A stretch of 64,000 nucleotides of DNA from Alphaproteobacteria bacterium (GTDB lineage: Bacteria; Myxococcota_A; UBA796; GCA-2862545), in assembly GCA_020632875.1 (NCBI GenBank), contig JACKET010000007.1, positions 372,001-436,000 of the forward strand. The letters run 5' to 3'. The notes under the pieces were generated by a model. It saw only the letters and a list, made by a program, of their open reading frames with translations, had not been told where the DNA came from and ran no database searches. Shown piece after piece: positions 48,282-55,368 of this stretch (positions are counted from its first letter, which is position 1; every line of letters starts with the position of its first letter). The position numbers and the translations under genes are program-made.

Positions 48282-49301
48282 GAATCGGGCGGGTACGACG
48301 GGCTCTCCGGCGGGACGTTCGGAGACCGGGCCGTTCCGGCGCGCGTTCTCTCAGCACGGAGGACGCGGAGGGACGGAGGGCACGGAGCTTCGATCGGGCC
48401 GACGTGGATCCGGGGGTTGGGGGACTGCAACGGCCTCGAACGTCGAGCTCACCCGGGCACGCGTGCGCCACCATGGGGCCTTCCTGCGCCTCGTCTTCGG
48501 GGACCGAATGACGCTCGTGATGACGACGGACTCCGCGTCCCTCCCGTCCTCCGATCCTCCGTGCTGAAGGAATCGGGCGGGTACGACGGGCTCTCCGGCG
48601 GGACGTTCGGAGACCGGGCCTACCGGCGCGCGTTCTCTCAGCACGGAGGACGCGGAGGCACGGAGGGCACGGAGGTTCGATGGGGCCGACGTGGATCCGG
48701 GGGTTGGGGGACTGCAACGGCCTCGAACGTCGAGCTCACCCGGGCACGCGTGTGGGGCCTTCGTGCGCCTCGTCTTCGGGGACCGCATGACGCTCGGCCT
48801 GATGACGACCGACTCCGCGTCCCTCCCGTCCTCCGATCCTCCGTGCTGAGGAATCGGGCGGGTACGACGGCGGGACGTGCGGAGACCGGGCCGTTCCGGC
48901 GCGCGTTCTCTCAGCACGGAGGACGCGGAGGGACGGAGGGCACGGAGGTCGGGGGGCGCACCTCGATGCAGAGGCCCGGACTGCAACGGCCTCGAAGGTC
49001 CAGCTCACCCGAGCCGCGCGCAGGAATGTGGCCTTCGTGCGCCTCGCCCTCGGGGACCGAATGACGCTCGGCGCGACGACGACGGACTCCGCGTCCCTCC
49101 CGTCCTCCGATCCTCCGTGCTGAGAGATCGGCCAGGTAGAACGAGCTCTCCGGCGGGACGTTCGGAGACCGGGCCGTTCCGGCGCGCGTTCTCTCAGCAC
49201 GGAGGACGCGGAGGGACGGAGGGCACGGAGGTTCGATGGGGCGGACCTCGTTCCGGGCGGGGGTCCTGCAGCGCTCGAACGTCGAGCCACCGAGCACGCG
49301 T
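48282..49301. repeat. Four tandem ~280-bp units with internal inverted repeats
   Basis: Units begin GAATCGGGCGGGTACGACGG at 48282 and 48570, a close match at 48851, and a diverged copy at about 49124 (period about 288, 281, 273). The last unit stops near 49301. At each of the three internal junctions CTCCGTGCTGA lies ~70 bp before TCAGCACGGAG (e.g. 48557-48567 and 48638-48648), extendable to about 22 of 24 pairs. Each junction could therefore form a long hairpin. The CACGGAGGACGCGGAGG reiteration is itself a short tandem repeat. Confidence 0.9.
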
Positions 49302-49335
49302 GCGCCGGGATGGGACGGATGGGTCCGCTCACTGG

Positions 49336-49580
49336 GGCAGCCGAAACGCCGGCCTGCTCTGGTGAGTCTCGAATCCGGTCCGCAAGAAGGCCCGCTCTGT
49401 CGACCCGAACACCGAGGCGTCCCTCGGACCTGCGGGTGTGACTTGGGGTCCATGATGGTCCGGCAGTGAAATCCCCATCGACGGCGTCCGGGGAAGCGAA
49501 GACGCTCGACCCGCGACGGCGTGGTTTCTGCGTCATCTGCGTCCTTCTGCGTCATCTGCGTGAGGCCCTGAGACGCTCGG
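49336..49580 (-). repeat. Interspersed repeat element, copy E
   Basis: Read on the minus strand, it runs from GAGCGTCTCAGGGCCTCACG near 49580 through both ACGCAGATGACGCAGAA blocks and GTGTTCGGGTCGACAGAG. It ends with CACCAGAGCAGGCCGGCGTT near 49345. It is a full copy, inverted relative to copy D, on the far side of the tandem array. Confidence 0.85.
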
Positions 49581-49643
49581 AGCCCGACCGCTTCCCCCAG
49601 CAGAGAGCGCCCCCGCGGGCTACCTTCGGCGCGGAGGTGACCG

Positions 49644-50441
49644 ATGCGCAGGTGGGCAGCGCTCTTGGCAGTGGCGTTCGTGGTCTCGTCGGGTGCGTGG
49701 GCGAAGAAGCCCAAGGGCCCTCCCCCGCCGCCCCCCGAGGTCCAGGCGGCCTACGAGCGGTTCAGCAGCGCGTACCAGGCGTACTTCGACGCGGCGAAGA
49801 CGGCCGACGCCTACGAGGTCCAGCAGCGCGTGTGGGAGCTCGGCAGCGACGGCACGCCCTTCCAGGAGCGGCTCGATGCGCTGAAGGCCGAGAAGGATCA
49901 GGCCGACGAGGCGATGCTGACGGTGAACGCGGCCGTGGGCACGGCGGTCCAGGCCAACGACGCGAAGGCGATCGACGCGCAGACCGAGGCGCTCGCCGCC
50001 ACCACCGCCGGGCTCGCGCCCCTCGGCGAGAAGGTCGCCGCCCTCGGCGCAGAAGTCGAAGCGGCCATCGCGTCGCAGCCGGCCACCATCGCGATGGCCG
50101 ACCTCGCCGCCGTCGACGCGCTGAAGCTCCAGCGCATCTTCGCGAAGGCAGGCTGGGCGAAGGAAGGCGCGGGTGTGGGCGGGATGCGCAGCTCCGGCTA
50201 CGCCTACGAGAACTTCGACGTCGAGAAGGGCGGCAAGGTCCTCAACGTCTACGTCATCCGCCCCGATCCGACCGCCGACGGCACGGGCGGCATGCCCCCG
50301 AAGGACGTCGCCGCGCGCGCCGAGGCGGGCACGGTCTTCCGGTACGACCCCGCGACCGACTGCTACGTCGAGATCCGCGTGAAGGACGGCGCCAGCGCCG
50401 CCGATGCGAAGGCGCTGCTCGAGCAGGTCGTCACGCCCTGA
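49644..50441 (+). CDS. Secreted protein with helical coiled-coil region
   Basis: The ATG follows GGAGGTGA. This 265-residue protein has a signal peptide (MRRWAALLAVAFVVSSGAWA), a Pro-rich KGPPPPPPEV stretch and a helical, Ala/Glu-rich middle (about 30-160). The C-terminal alpha/beta domain has a YAYENFDVEKGGKVLNVYVI segment. No family was recognised. It is probably periplasmic. Its stop abuts the stop of the convergent gene: the two stop codons form TGATCA with no gap. Confidence 0.75.
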   Translation: MRRWAALLAVAFVVSSGAWAKKPKGPPPPPPEVQAAYERFSSAYQAYFDAAKTADAYEVQQRVWELGSDGTPFQERLDALKAEKDQADEAMLTVNAAVGTAVQANDAKAIDAQTEALAATTAGLAPLGEKVAALGAEVEAAIASQPATIAMADLAAVDALKLQRIFAKAGWAKEGAGVGGMRSSGYAYENFDVEKGGKVLNVYVIRPDPTADGTGGMPPKDVAARAEAGTVFRYDPATDCYVEIRVKDGASAADAKALLEQVVTP

Positions 50442-50978
50442 TCAGAACCAGACGCAGCCCTGGTCGCTCATCCACGCGTACGCACCGTCGATCTGCTTGC
50501 CCTTCGCGAGCGGCTTGCCGCTGGTGAAGAAGATCTCGAAGGTGCCATCCGCGGCGACCTTCACGTCGTAGGCGGTCTTGAAGTGGTTGCCGTCGGCGGT
50601 CAGCCGGCGCTCGCACGTCGTGGCCGTGGTGTCGATGTCGCCCTGGAGCACGAGGCCGAACGCGCAGTCTTCGCACTTGTGCGGCGCGGTCTTCTGGCCA
50701 GCGACCTTCCAGACGTCGACGCAGTCGTCGCCGTGCTTGAGGCCCCCCTGCGCCTTCCACGTGGAGTTCGCCCACGTGTAGCGGCGCTCCACACCCTCGA
50801 CCCGCGCGCCGTCGACCCGGAAGGCGCCGGAGTAGAACTGCTCGGCGCCGGGCATCAGCTTCGCGATCTTCGCGGTGGCGGGCGCTTCGCACGACACGCG
50901 GCTCGAGTTGGCCGCGAGGTCGGGCAGCGGGTCGGCAGCGAGCGCGGTGAACGTGAGGAGCATCGGGATCATCGTCAC
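50442..50978 (-). CDS. Secreted Cys-containing hypothetical protein
   Basis: This 178-residue protein begins MTMIPMLLTFTALAAD, a likely cleavable signal. The mature part has cysteines at SCEA, DDCVDV, KCEDCAFG, TTCERR and QGCVWF, suggesting disulfides in the periplasm or outside the cell. It contains GAFRVDGARVEGVERRYTW and DVKVAADGTFEIFFTSGKPL beta-type segments. No domain was recognised. A phosphatase gene lies 61 bp upstream in transcript order on the same strand, with no overlap. Confidence 0.7.
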   Translation of the reverse strand: MTMIPMLLTFTALAADPLPDLAANSSRVSCEAPATAKIAKLMPGAEQFYSGAFRVDGARVEGVERRYTWANSTWKAQGGLKHGDDCVDVWKVAGQKTAPHKCEDCAFGLVLQGDIDTTATTCERRLTADGNHFKTAYDVKVAADGTFEIFFTSGKPLAKGKQIDGAYAWMSDQGCVWF

Positions 50979-51039
50979 TTCCTTGGTCGACAGCGATCAT
51001 AGACCCATGACGCGCGCCGCGCCTTCCGGTTCGGCGGGC

Positions 51040-51675
51040 CTATGTCGCGGTCCAGTACCGGCGGGCCGCCTTCACCTGCACGATCTCGTCGTTCTCGATG
51101 ACGTAGCCAGAGAGCGTGCCGCCGTAGACGCACCCGGTGTCGAGCCCGATGATCTGCGGCTGGCCGTCGCGCTCGACGCGCACGAGGCCGCGCAGCGCGT
51201 CGTGCCCGTAGACGACCTTGCGATCGCCCGTGTACTGCTGCCACCAGAACGGCGCCTTCGGGTTGCGCATCGGGTAGCGGCGCATCACGAGCGCCATCTT
51301 CTTCGTGGTGTCCTCGAGGCGCCCGTTCGGGTGGAGGCCGGCGTGGACGACGGTCCACCCGGCGACCTCGAGGAACAGCGGCCGGGCGCGGAGCCAGTCG
51401 CGCCAGTGCAGGCTCGCGGCGTCGAGTCGCTTCACCACGGCCCGACCGTGCTCGTCGCGCGGACGCTCGCGCGAGAGGACCTCCAGCAGGCGCTGATCGT
51501 GGTTCCCGAGCACGGCGAGGTGGTGCTCGACGAGCGCGAACACCCCTCCGGGGTCGGGACCCTTGGTGAACAGGTCTCCGACGAACACCGTGGTCGTGGG
51601 CTTCACGCGGGCGAGCATCAGGTCGAGCTCGTCCGCGCAGCCGTGCACGTCGCCGACGACGAGCGTGGTGGACAG
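51040..51675 (-). CDS. Metallophosphoesterase (diadenosine-tetraphosphatase/PPP-like), apparent CTG start
   Basis: The frame has the metallophosphatase motifs GDVHG (8-12), GDLFTKGP (33-40), GNHD (57-60), VVHAGLHP and a late YGHDALRG. It is therefore a PPP-type phosphatase of about 211 residues. No ATG, GTG or TTG occurs in frame before the first motif. A GGGAGG site sits six bases before a CTG at 51675, giving MSTTLVVGDVHG. A second CTG at 51681 overlaps the upstream stop but is too close to that site. The gene is coupled to the Cys-rich lipoprotein gene. The substrate could be a nucleotide or phosphoprotein. Confidence 0.82.
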   Translation of the reverse strand: MSTTLVVGDVHGCADELDLMLARVKPTTTVFVGDLFTKGPDPGGVFALVEHHLAVLGNHDQRLLEVLSRERPRDEHGRAVVKRLDAASLHWRDWLRARPLFLEVAGWTVVHAGLHPNGRLEDTTKKMALVMRRYPMRNPKAPFWWQQYTGDRKVVYGHDALRGLVRVERDGQPQIIGLDTGCVYGGTLSGYVIENDEIVQVKAARRYWTAT

Positions 51676-51677
51676 CT

Positions 51678-52349
51678 TCAGCCTCCCGGGCGCGTCAGAC
51701 CACCCGGCTTGGGCTGGAGGCGGGTCCCCCCGCCACCGCCGTTGCCACGGGGCGCGACGGGCGCGCTGCCGGGGCGGACCATCGGACCGCGGGGCGGCGG
51801 CCGGGGACGCGGCTTCGCGGCCGGCTTGTCGTCTTCGGCACCCTCGGGCATCAGCTCGGCGCAGACCTCGGCGGTCGGCTCGACCGTCTCGCCCTTGCGC
51901 ATTTCGCAGTTGGCCTTCGCGACCACCTCGTGCAGGTGGCCCTTGCCGAGATCCGCCGGATCTTCGGCGTACTTGCAGCACACGGCCTCGCACTGCGGGC
52001 CCTTCACGAACTCGGCGCCGTTGCTGCCGAACTTGTCGGTGCACTCTTTCGGCGAGTCGAGCAGGGCGTGGGTCTTGCCGAGCGGACCGTCGTACTCGCA
52101 GCACCACGACTCGCCGTCGTCGGTGGCTTCGGCGGTGCCCTCGCCCCCCTCGCCTTCCTTCGCGCCGTCTTCGGTCTTCTCGCCGTCGGGCGTCGCCTCG
52201 CCGCCTTCGCCGGCCGGCTCTGCGGCCGGAGCGGGGGCAGCAGGCGCGGGTGCCGCCGGAGCGGGCGAGGGCTTCGGCGCCTCGCCGCCCATGCACGCGA
52301 ACAAGAACACGACCGACAGGGCGCCGGCTCCCCAGGACACACGACTCAT
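51678..52349 (-). CDS. Cys-rich lipoprotein with Ala-Pro and Glu-Gly spacers
   Basis: The ATG follows GAGGAGGCCCC. This 223-residue protein has a lipoprotein signal MSRVSWGAGALSVVFLFAC. An Ala-Pro repeat spacer and a Glu/Gly-rich stretch lead to a compact Cys-rich core with SWCCEYDG, KECTDKF, QCEAVCCKY, NCEMRKG and VCAEL. A Pro/Arg/Gly-rich basic tail closes the protein (KPRPRPPPRGPMVRPG). The Cys core is probably a disulfide-stabilised extracellular domain. Similar Cys-rich lipoproteins occur in Myxococcota, but I cannot assign a function. Confidence 0.78.
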   Translation of the reverse strand: MSRVSWGAGALSVVFLFACMGGEAPKPSPAPAAPAPAAPAPAAEPAGEGGEATPDGEKTEDGAKEGEGGEGTAEATDDGESWCCEYDGPLGKTHALLDSPKECTDKFGSNGAEFVKGPQCEAVCCKYAEDPADLGKGHLHEVVAKANCEMRKGETVEPTAEVCAELMPEGAEDDKPAAKPRPRPPPRGPMVRPGSAPVAPRGNGGGGGTRLQPKPGGLTRPGG

Positions 52350-52396
52350 GGGGCCTCCTCGATAGCGCAGAGCGTCGCCGCAATCGGGCCGCGGCG

Positions 52397-53563
52397 TCAA
52401 GCGCCCCCCGCCTCGCGCCACGCGACGACGTCGAGGCGGTCCTGGCCCCAGAACAGCTCGCCGTCCGGACGCACGAACGTCGGGGCCCCGGGGATACCGA
52501 TTCGCACGGCGCGATCGGTGTTCTCGCGGAGCGCCTCCTTCACCGCCGGGTCGGCGGTGCGGGCCACGAGGTCGGCGCCATCGAAGCCCGCCTCGTCGAG
52601 CAGCGCGACGAGCACCGCCTCGTCGGCGATGTCGCGGTTGTGCGCCCACGCGGCGCGGTAGAGGGCCGCGGTGGTCGCGGGCTCGACGAGGGCCACGCGG
52701 AGCGCCGTGACCGTGCGCAGCGGGAAGTGGTCGGTGAACCGGAACGGCTGGCCGCGGTACCGCGCCTGGGCGACCATGTCGCCCTCGGCCCAGCGCTGCT
52801 TCGCCGCGTTGAAGCTTCGCAACGGGATGATGGGCGTGCCGATGGCCTTGAAGAGCGCGCCGAGCAGGAACGGCCGGAGCGTGATGTCGGCGCCGCTCTC
52901 GAGCAGGGCCATCACGCCGAGGTAGCTGTAGGGGCTCGAGAAGTCGTGGAACACCTCGATCGGCCCGCGCGGCAGGGACGGCTGGAGCGGTGCGCCGAGG
53001 TCGGTCGCGAAGCTGTCGAGCCGGTCGCTGCCCCACACGAAGAACCCGCCCGAGGCGAGCGTCGGCACGCCGAACACCCCGGCCTGCACCGCCGCTTCGG
53101 TGTTCGCGCGCAGGGCCTCCTTCACGTCGGGGTCGTCGATCGCGGCCACGTCGACGCCGTAGGGCCTGGCGAGGCGCTCCAGCACGGCGCGATCGGTGAG
53201 GCGCTCGTGATCCGTCCAGTAGGCCTTCCACAGATCCTGGGCGAGGCGCGGGACCACGTCATCGGGCGCGGCCGTCAGCAACCGCATGGCCTCGACGGTG
53301 CGGCGCGGATGGTCATCGGGGTAGCTCACCCCGAGGCCGGCGCGCTCGGCCTGGCGCTGCACGTCACGAACCGTGTACGCGGCCTTCGGGGGCGCCATGG
53401 CATCCATCGGCACGTCGACGTTGCCCACGGCGCGCAGCACGCCGCCGAGCAGGATGGGCCGGTGCCGGACGGCGTGCCCCGTGGACCGCGCGAGCCACTC
53501 GAGGCGCTGCGAAGCGACCCACGCGTACGGACACACCACGTCGAAGTAGAAGTCGATCGTCAT
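52397..53563 (-). CDS. Tandem DSBA/2-hydroxychromene-2-carboxylate isomerase-like protein
   Basis: This 388-residue protein consists of two consecutive DSBA-fold domains of about 195 residues. Each begins with the HCCA-isomerase style motif (IDFYFDVVCPYAWVASQRLE, then IEVFHDFSSPYSYLGVMALL). Each ends with a GVFGVPTL / GIPGAPTF loop and a W-G-(S/Q)-DRLD segment. Related kappa-class GST/HCCA isomerases work with glutathione in aromatic catabolism. The second domain keeps Ser at the usual catalytic position (FSSPYS), and the first has VCPYA. The start overlaps the stop of the ferritin-like gene by 4 bp. Confidence 0.85.
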   Translation of the reverse strand: MTIDFYFDVVCPYAWVASQRLEWLARSTGHAVRHRPILLGGVLRAVGNVDVPMDAMAPPKAAYTVRDVQRQAERAGLGVSYPDDHPRRTVEAMRLLTAAPDDVVPRLAQDLWKAYWTDHERLTDRAVLERLARPYGVDVAAIDDPDVKEALRANTEAAVQAGVFGVPTLASGGFFVWGSDRLDSFATDLGAPLQPSLPRGPIEVFHDFSSPYSYLGVMALLESGADITLRPFLLGALFKAIGTPIIPLRSFNAAKQRWAEGDMVAQARYRGQPFRFTDHFPLRTVTALRVALVEPATTAALYRAAWAHNRDIADEAVLVALLDEAGFDGADLVARTADPAVKEALRENTDRAVRIGIPGAPTFVRPDGELFWGQDRLDVVAWREAGGA

Positions 53564-54609
53564 GCGGCCGGAACGTAGGTCAGTTCCTCCTCGACGTCAC
53601 GCACGCCCGAGACCCCGGCCTTCACCGTGCGCACGAGCCGCTCGGGAAGCGAGCCGCGAACGCCAGACTCCGGGAAATCCCACTCGAGCTTCGCGTCGAA
53701 GAACCGCAGGAACAGCTCGAGCATGGGCAGATCCTGGCCGAGCTCTTCGATCAGCATGAGGTTCGCCTTCACCTGCTTGTCGCGGCCCACCTGGATGACC
53801 TGGCGCGGGTCGATGTCGAGCGCCTCGAAGTGCGGCTGCAGCTCGCGGAGCATCGCGAACTGGTTCCAGTACTCGCGGAACTCCCACGCCCACAGGTCGG
53901 CGGCCTCGGCGTAGCTCATCCGCTTGAGGAGCTTCGGCATGTGCAGCACCCCGAGCGCCACGTGGCGGGCCTCGTCGCGCTCGTAGTACGCGAGCAGGTC
54001 GGAGAGCACGGGCTCGATGCGACGTCGCCGCACGACCTGGAACAGCGTGAGGGCCATGGGCTCGATCATCATCTGCATGCCCATGAGCTTCTTCGTGAGG
54101 CTGTCGGCGCGCAGGGTGCCCGCCAGGACGCGCTCGGTGGCGGGCCCGAGGCGCGTCGGCACCTGGTCGAGCTGCTCGAGGTAGTCGTGCATCACGTAGA
54201 AGTGCCGCGCCTCGTCGTGGGCCTGGCTCGTGGCGGCCATCTTGGCCTCGAGCGGCTCGAGGTGCACCGCGAGATCGGCGCTGATCTTCCAGGCGGCGAG
54301 CTCGCCCCACAGGATGACGGCGAAGATCTGCGCGAGGGCGTGGCGCTTCTCGTCGGGCAGCTGGATGCCGCCGTGCTCGGAGAGCAGCTCGGACAGCACG
54401 GACCGCCCGTCCCACGCGCGCTCCTGGCCCTTGTGGTAGATGCCCGCGAGCTTGCCGGCCGACTTCCGCTCGCGCGCGCTGCGCAGCTCTTCGAACATGT
54501 CGAAGGGCAGCGCGACATCCGAGCGGATCCCCCGCGCCTTCTCGCGGTCTCTCCGTCGTGCGCCCGGGCTCAGGCGGCGCAGCCCCCGACCGATCGTGTT
54601 CCGGATCAT
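53560..54609 (-). CDS. Ferritin-like di-iron protein
   Basis: The ATG at 54609 follows GAGGAGGAATCC. This 349-residue helical protein has two DEARH motifs (AHDEARHFYVMHDYLEQL and YERDEARHVALGVLHMPK) in separate helices, plus upstream glutamates (GELAAWK, IEPMALTLFQ). The pattern fits a four-helix di-iron oxidase/oxygenase fold. The substrate is unknown. It is translated between a TetR regulator and a DSBA/HCCA-isomerase-like protein with 4-bp overlaps on both sides, which suggests a small inducible catabolic or detoxification operon. Confidence 0.8.
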   Translation of the reverse strand: MIRNTIGRGLRRLSPGARRRDREKARGIRSDVALPFDMFEELRSARERKSAGKLAGIYHKGQERAWDGRSVLSELLSEHGGIQLPDEKRHALAQIFAVILWGELAAWKISADLAVHLEPLEAKMAATSQAHDEARHFYVMHDYLEQLDQVPTRLGPATERVLAGTLRADSLTKKLMGMQMMIEPMALTLFQVVRRRRIEPVLSDLLAYYERDEARHVALGVLHMPKLLKRMSYAEAADLWAWEFREYWNQFAMLRELQPHFEALDIDPRQVIQVGRDKQVKANLMLIEELGQDLPMLELFLRFFDAKLEWDFPESGVRGSLPERLVRTVKAGVSGVRDVEEELTYVPAA

Positions 54610-55241
54610 GGATTCCTCCTCAGCGCGATGGTGGAGAACGTCTCGCGGAGGTCGAGGTACGTCTGGTCGACCCGCCCGATGGCCTCGTCGTCTTTGGCGT
54701 ACGCCAGCTCGACGATGAGACCGAACATCGAGGTACGGACCAGGCGCGCCAGGCGCTCCGGCGGAATGGCGAGGTCGTCGTGCTGGTCGCTGAAGACGGC
54801 CTCGATGCCCGTCTGGAGCAGCTGGGTGCTCTCCGCGACGAACTCGTCCAGGTAGGCGCGGAACGGACCGCGGTGGGCGCCCAGGGCGAGGATCTCGACC
54901 ATGAAGGGAGCCCACGACCGCATCTCGCGGATGGCCTCCCACAGGTTGTCGAGGACCTCGGTGGCCCCGTCGAGGCCGATCATGCCGGCCCGGTAGCGCT
55001 CTTCGAATCGCTCGTGGATCTGGCGGAAGGTGGCGCGCTGCGCCTCGATGAGCAGGTGCTCCTTGGAGTCGAAGTGGTAGTGCAGCAGACCCTTCGAGAC
55101 GCCGGCCGCACGGGCGACGGCGCTCATCGAGGCCCCCTGGAAGCCCTCACGGCCGAAGATGCGCGCGGCAGCGTCGAGGATCCGGTTGATCGACCGGGCG
55201 CCGCGGGCGTTTCTGGCGATGGGCTCTCGGGACTTGGTCAT
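54606..55241 (-). CDS. TetR-family transcriptional regulator
   Basis: This 211-residue protein has an N-terminal helix-turn-helix of TetR type (about 18-65): SINRILDAAARIFGREGFQG, MSAVARAAGVSKGLLHYHFD and SKEHLLIEA. A ligand-binding helical C-terminal domain follows. It is the first gene of a three-gene operon, and its stop overlaps the ferritin-like gene start. A perfect palindrome at 55295-55312, about 55-70 bp upstream, is the probable operator, so it is likely autoregulated. Confidence 0.93.
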   Translation of the reverse strand: MTKSREPIARNARGARSINRILDAAARIFGREGFQGASMSAVARAAGVSKGLLHYHFDSKEHLLIEAQRATFRQIHERFEERYRAGMIGLDGATEVLDNLWEAIREMRSWAPFMVEILALGAHRGPFRAYLDEFVAESTQLLQTGIEAVFSDQHDDLAIPPERLARLVRTSMFGLIVELAYAKDDEAIGRVDQTYLDLRETFSTIALRRNP

Positions 55242-55294
55242 GGGATGTGCCGGGAGAACTGGCCACCCGGTACAAAAAGCGTAGCACGGCCCGT

Positions 55295-55312
55295 ACTGAA
55301 GCGCCGTTCAGT
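55295..55312. promoter_or_regulatory. Probable TetR operator
   Basis: ACTGAA-GCGCCG-TTCAGT has perfect 6-bp arms. It closely resembles the ACTGAACG-N2-CGTTCAGT type of site bound by many TetR/AcrR repressors. It is the only strong palindrome in the 127-bp gap upstream of the TetR operon. An A/T-richer GCTTTTTGTAC segment on the minus strand lies between it and the start codon. Confidence 0.6.
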
Positions 55313-55368
55313 CCAGCCCGTGCCCGCGGGCCTCCCCGCGCGTCGACCCCCGCGGAGGCCGATGGGGC

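Larger units (their letters stand above)
48127..49643. other. Non-coding repeat island 3
   Basis: These 1.5 kb contain no credible gene. The island consists of a 5'-partial copy of the interspersed element (48177-48262, plus), about four tandem ~280-bp units (48282-49301), and a full inverted copy of the element (49336-49580). Open frames across it repeat the same low-complexity peptide in every unit. Confidence 0.8.

Noticed and set aside
48207..49064. Open frame across the ~280-bp tandem units
   Set aside because: It repeats the same low-complexity peptide in each unit because the DNA repeats. No ribosome site was found, and frames exist on both strands.
50436..50447. TGATCA overlap of two stop codons as a regulatory site
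   Set aside because: It is simply two convergent genes ending back to back; there is no further dyad or terminator.
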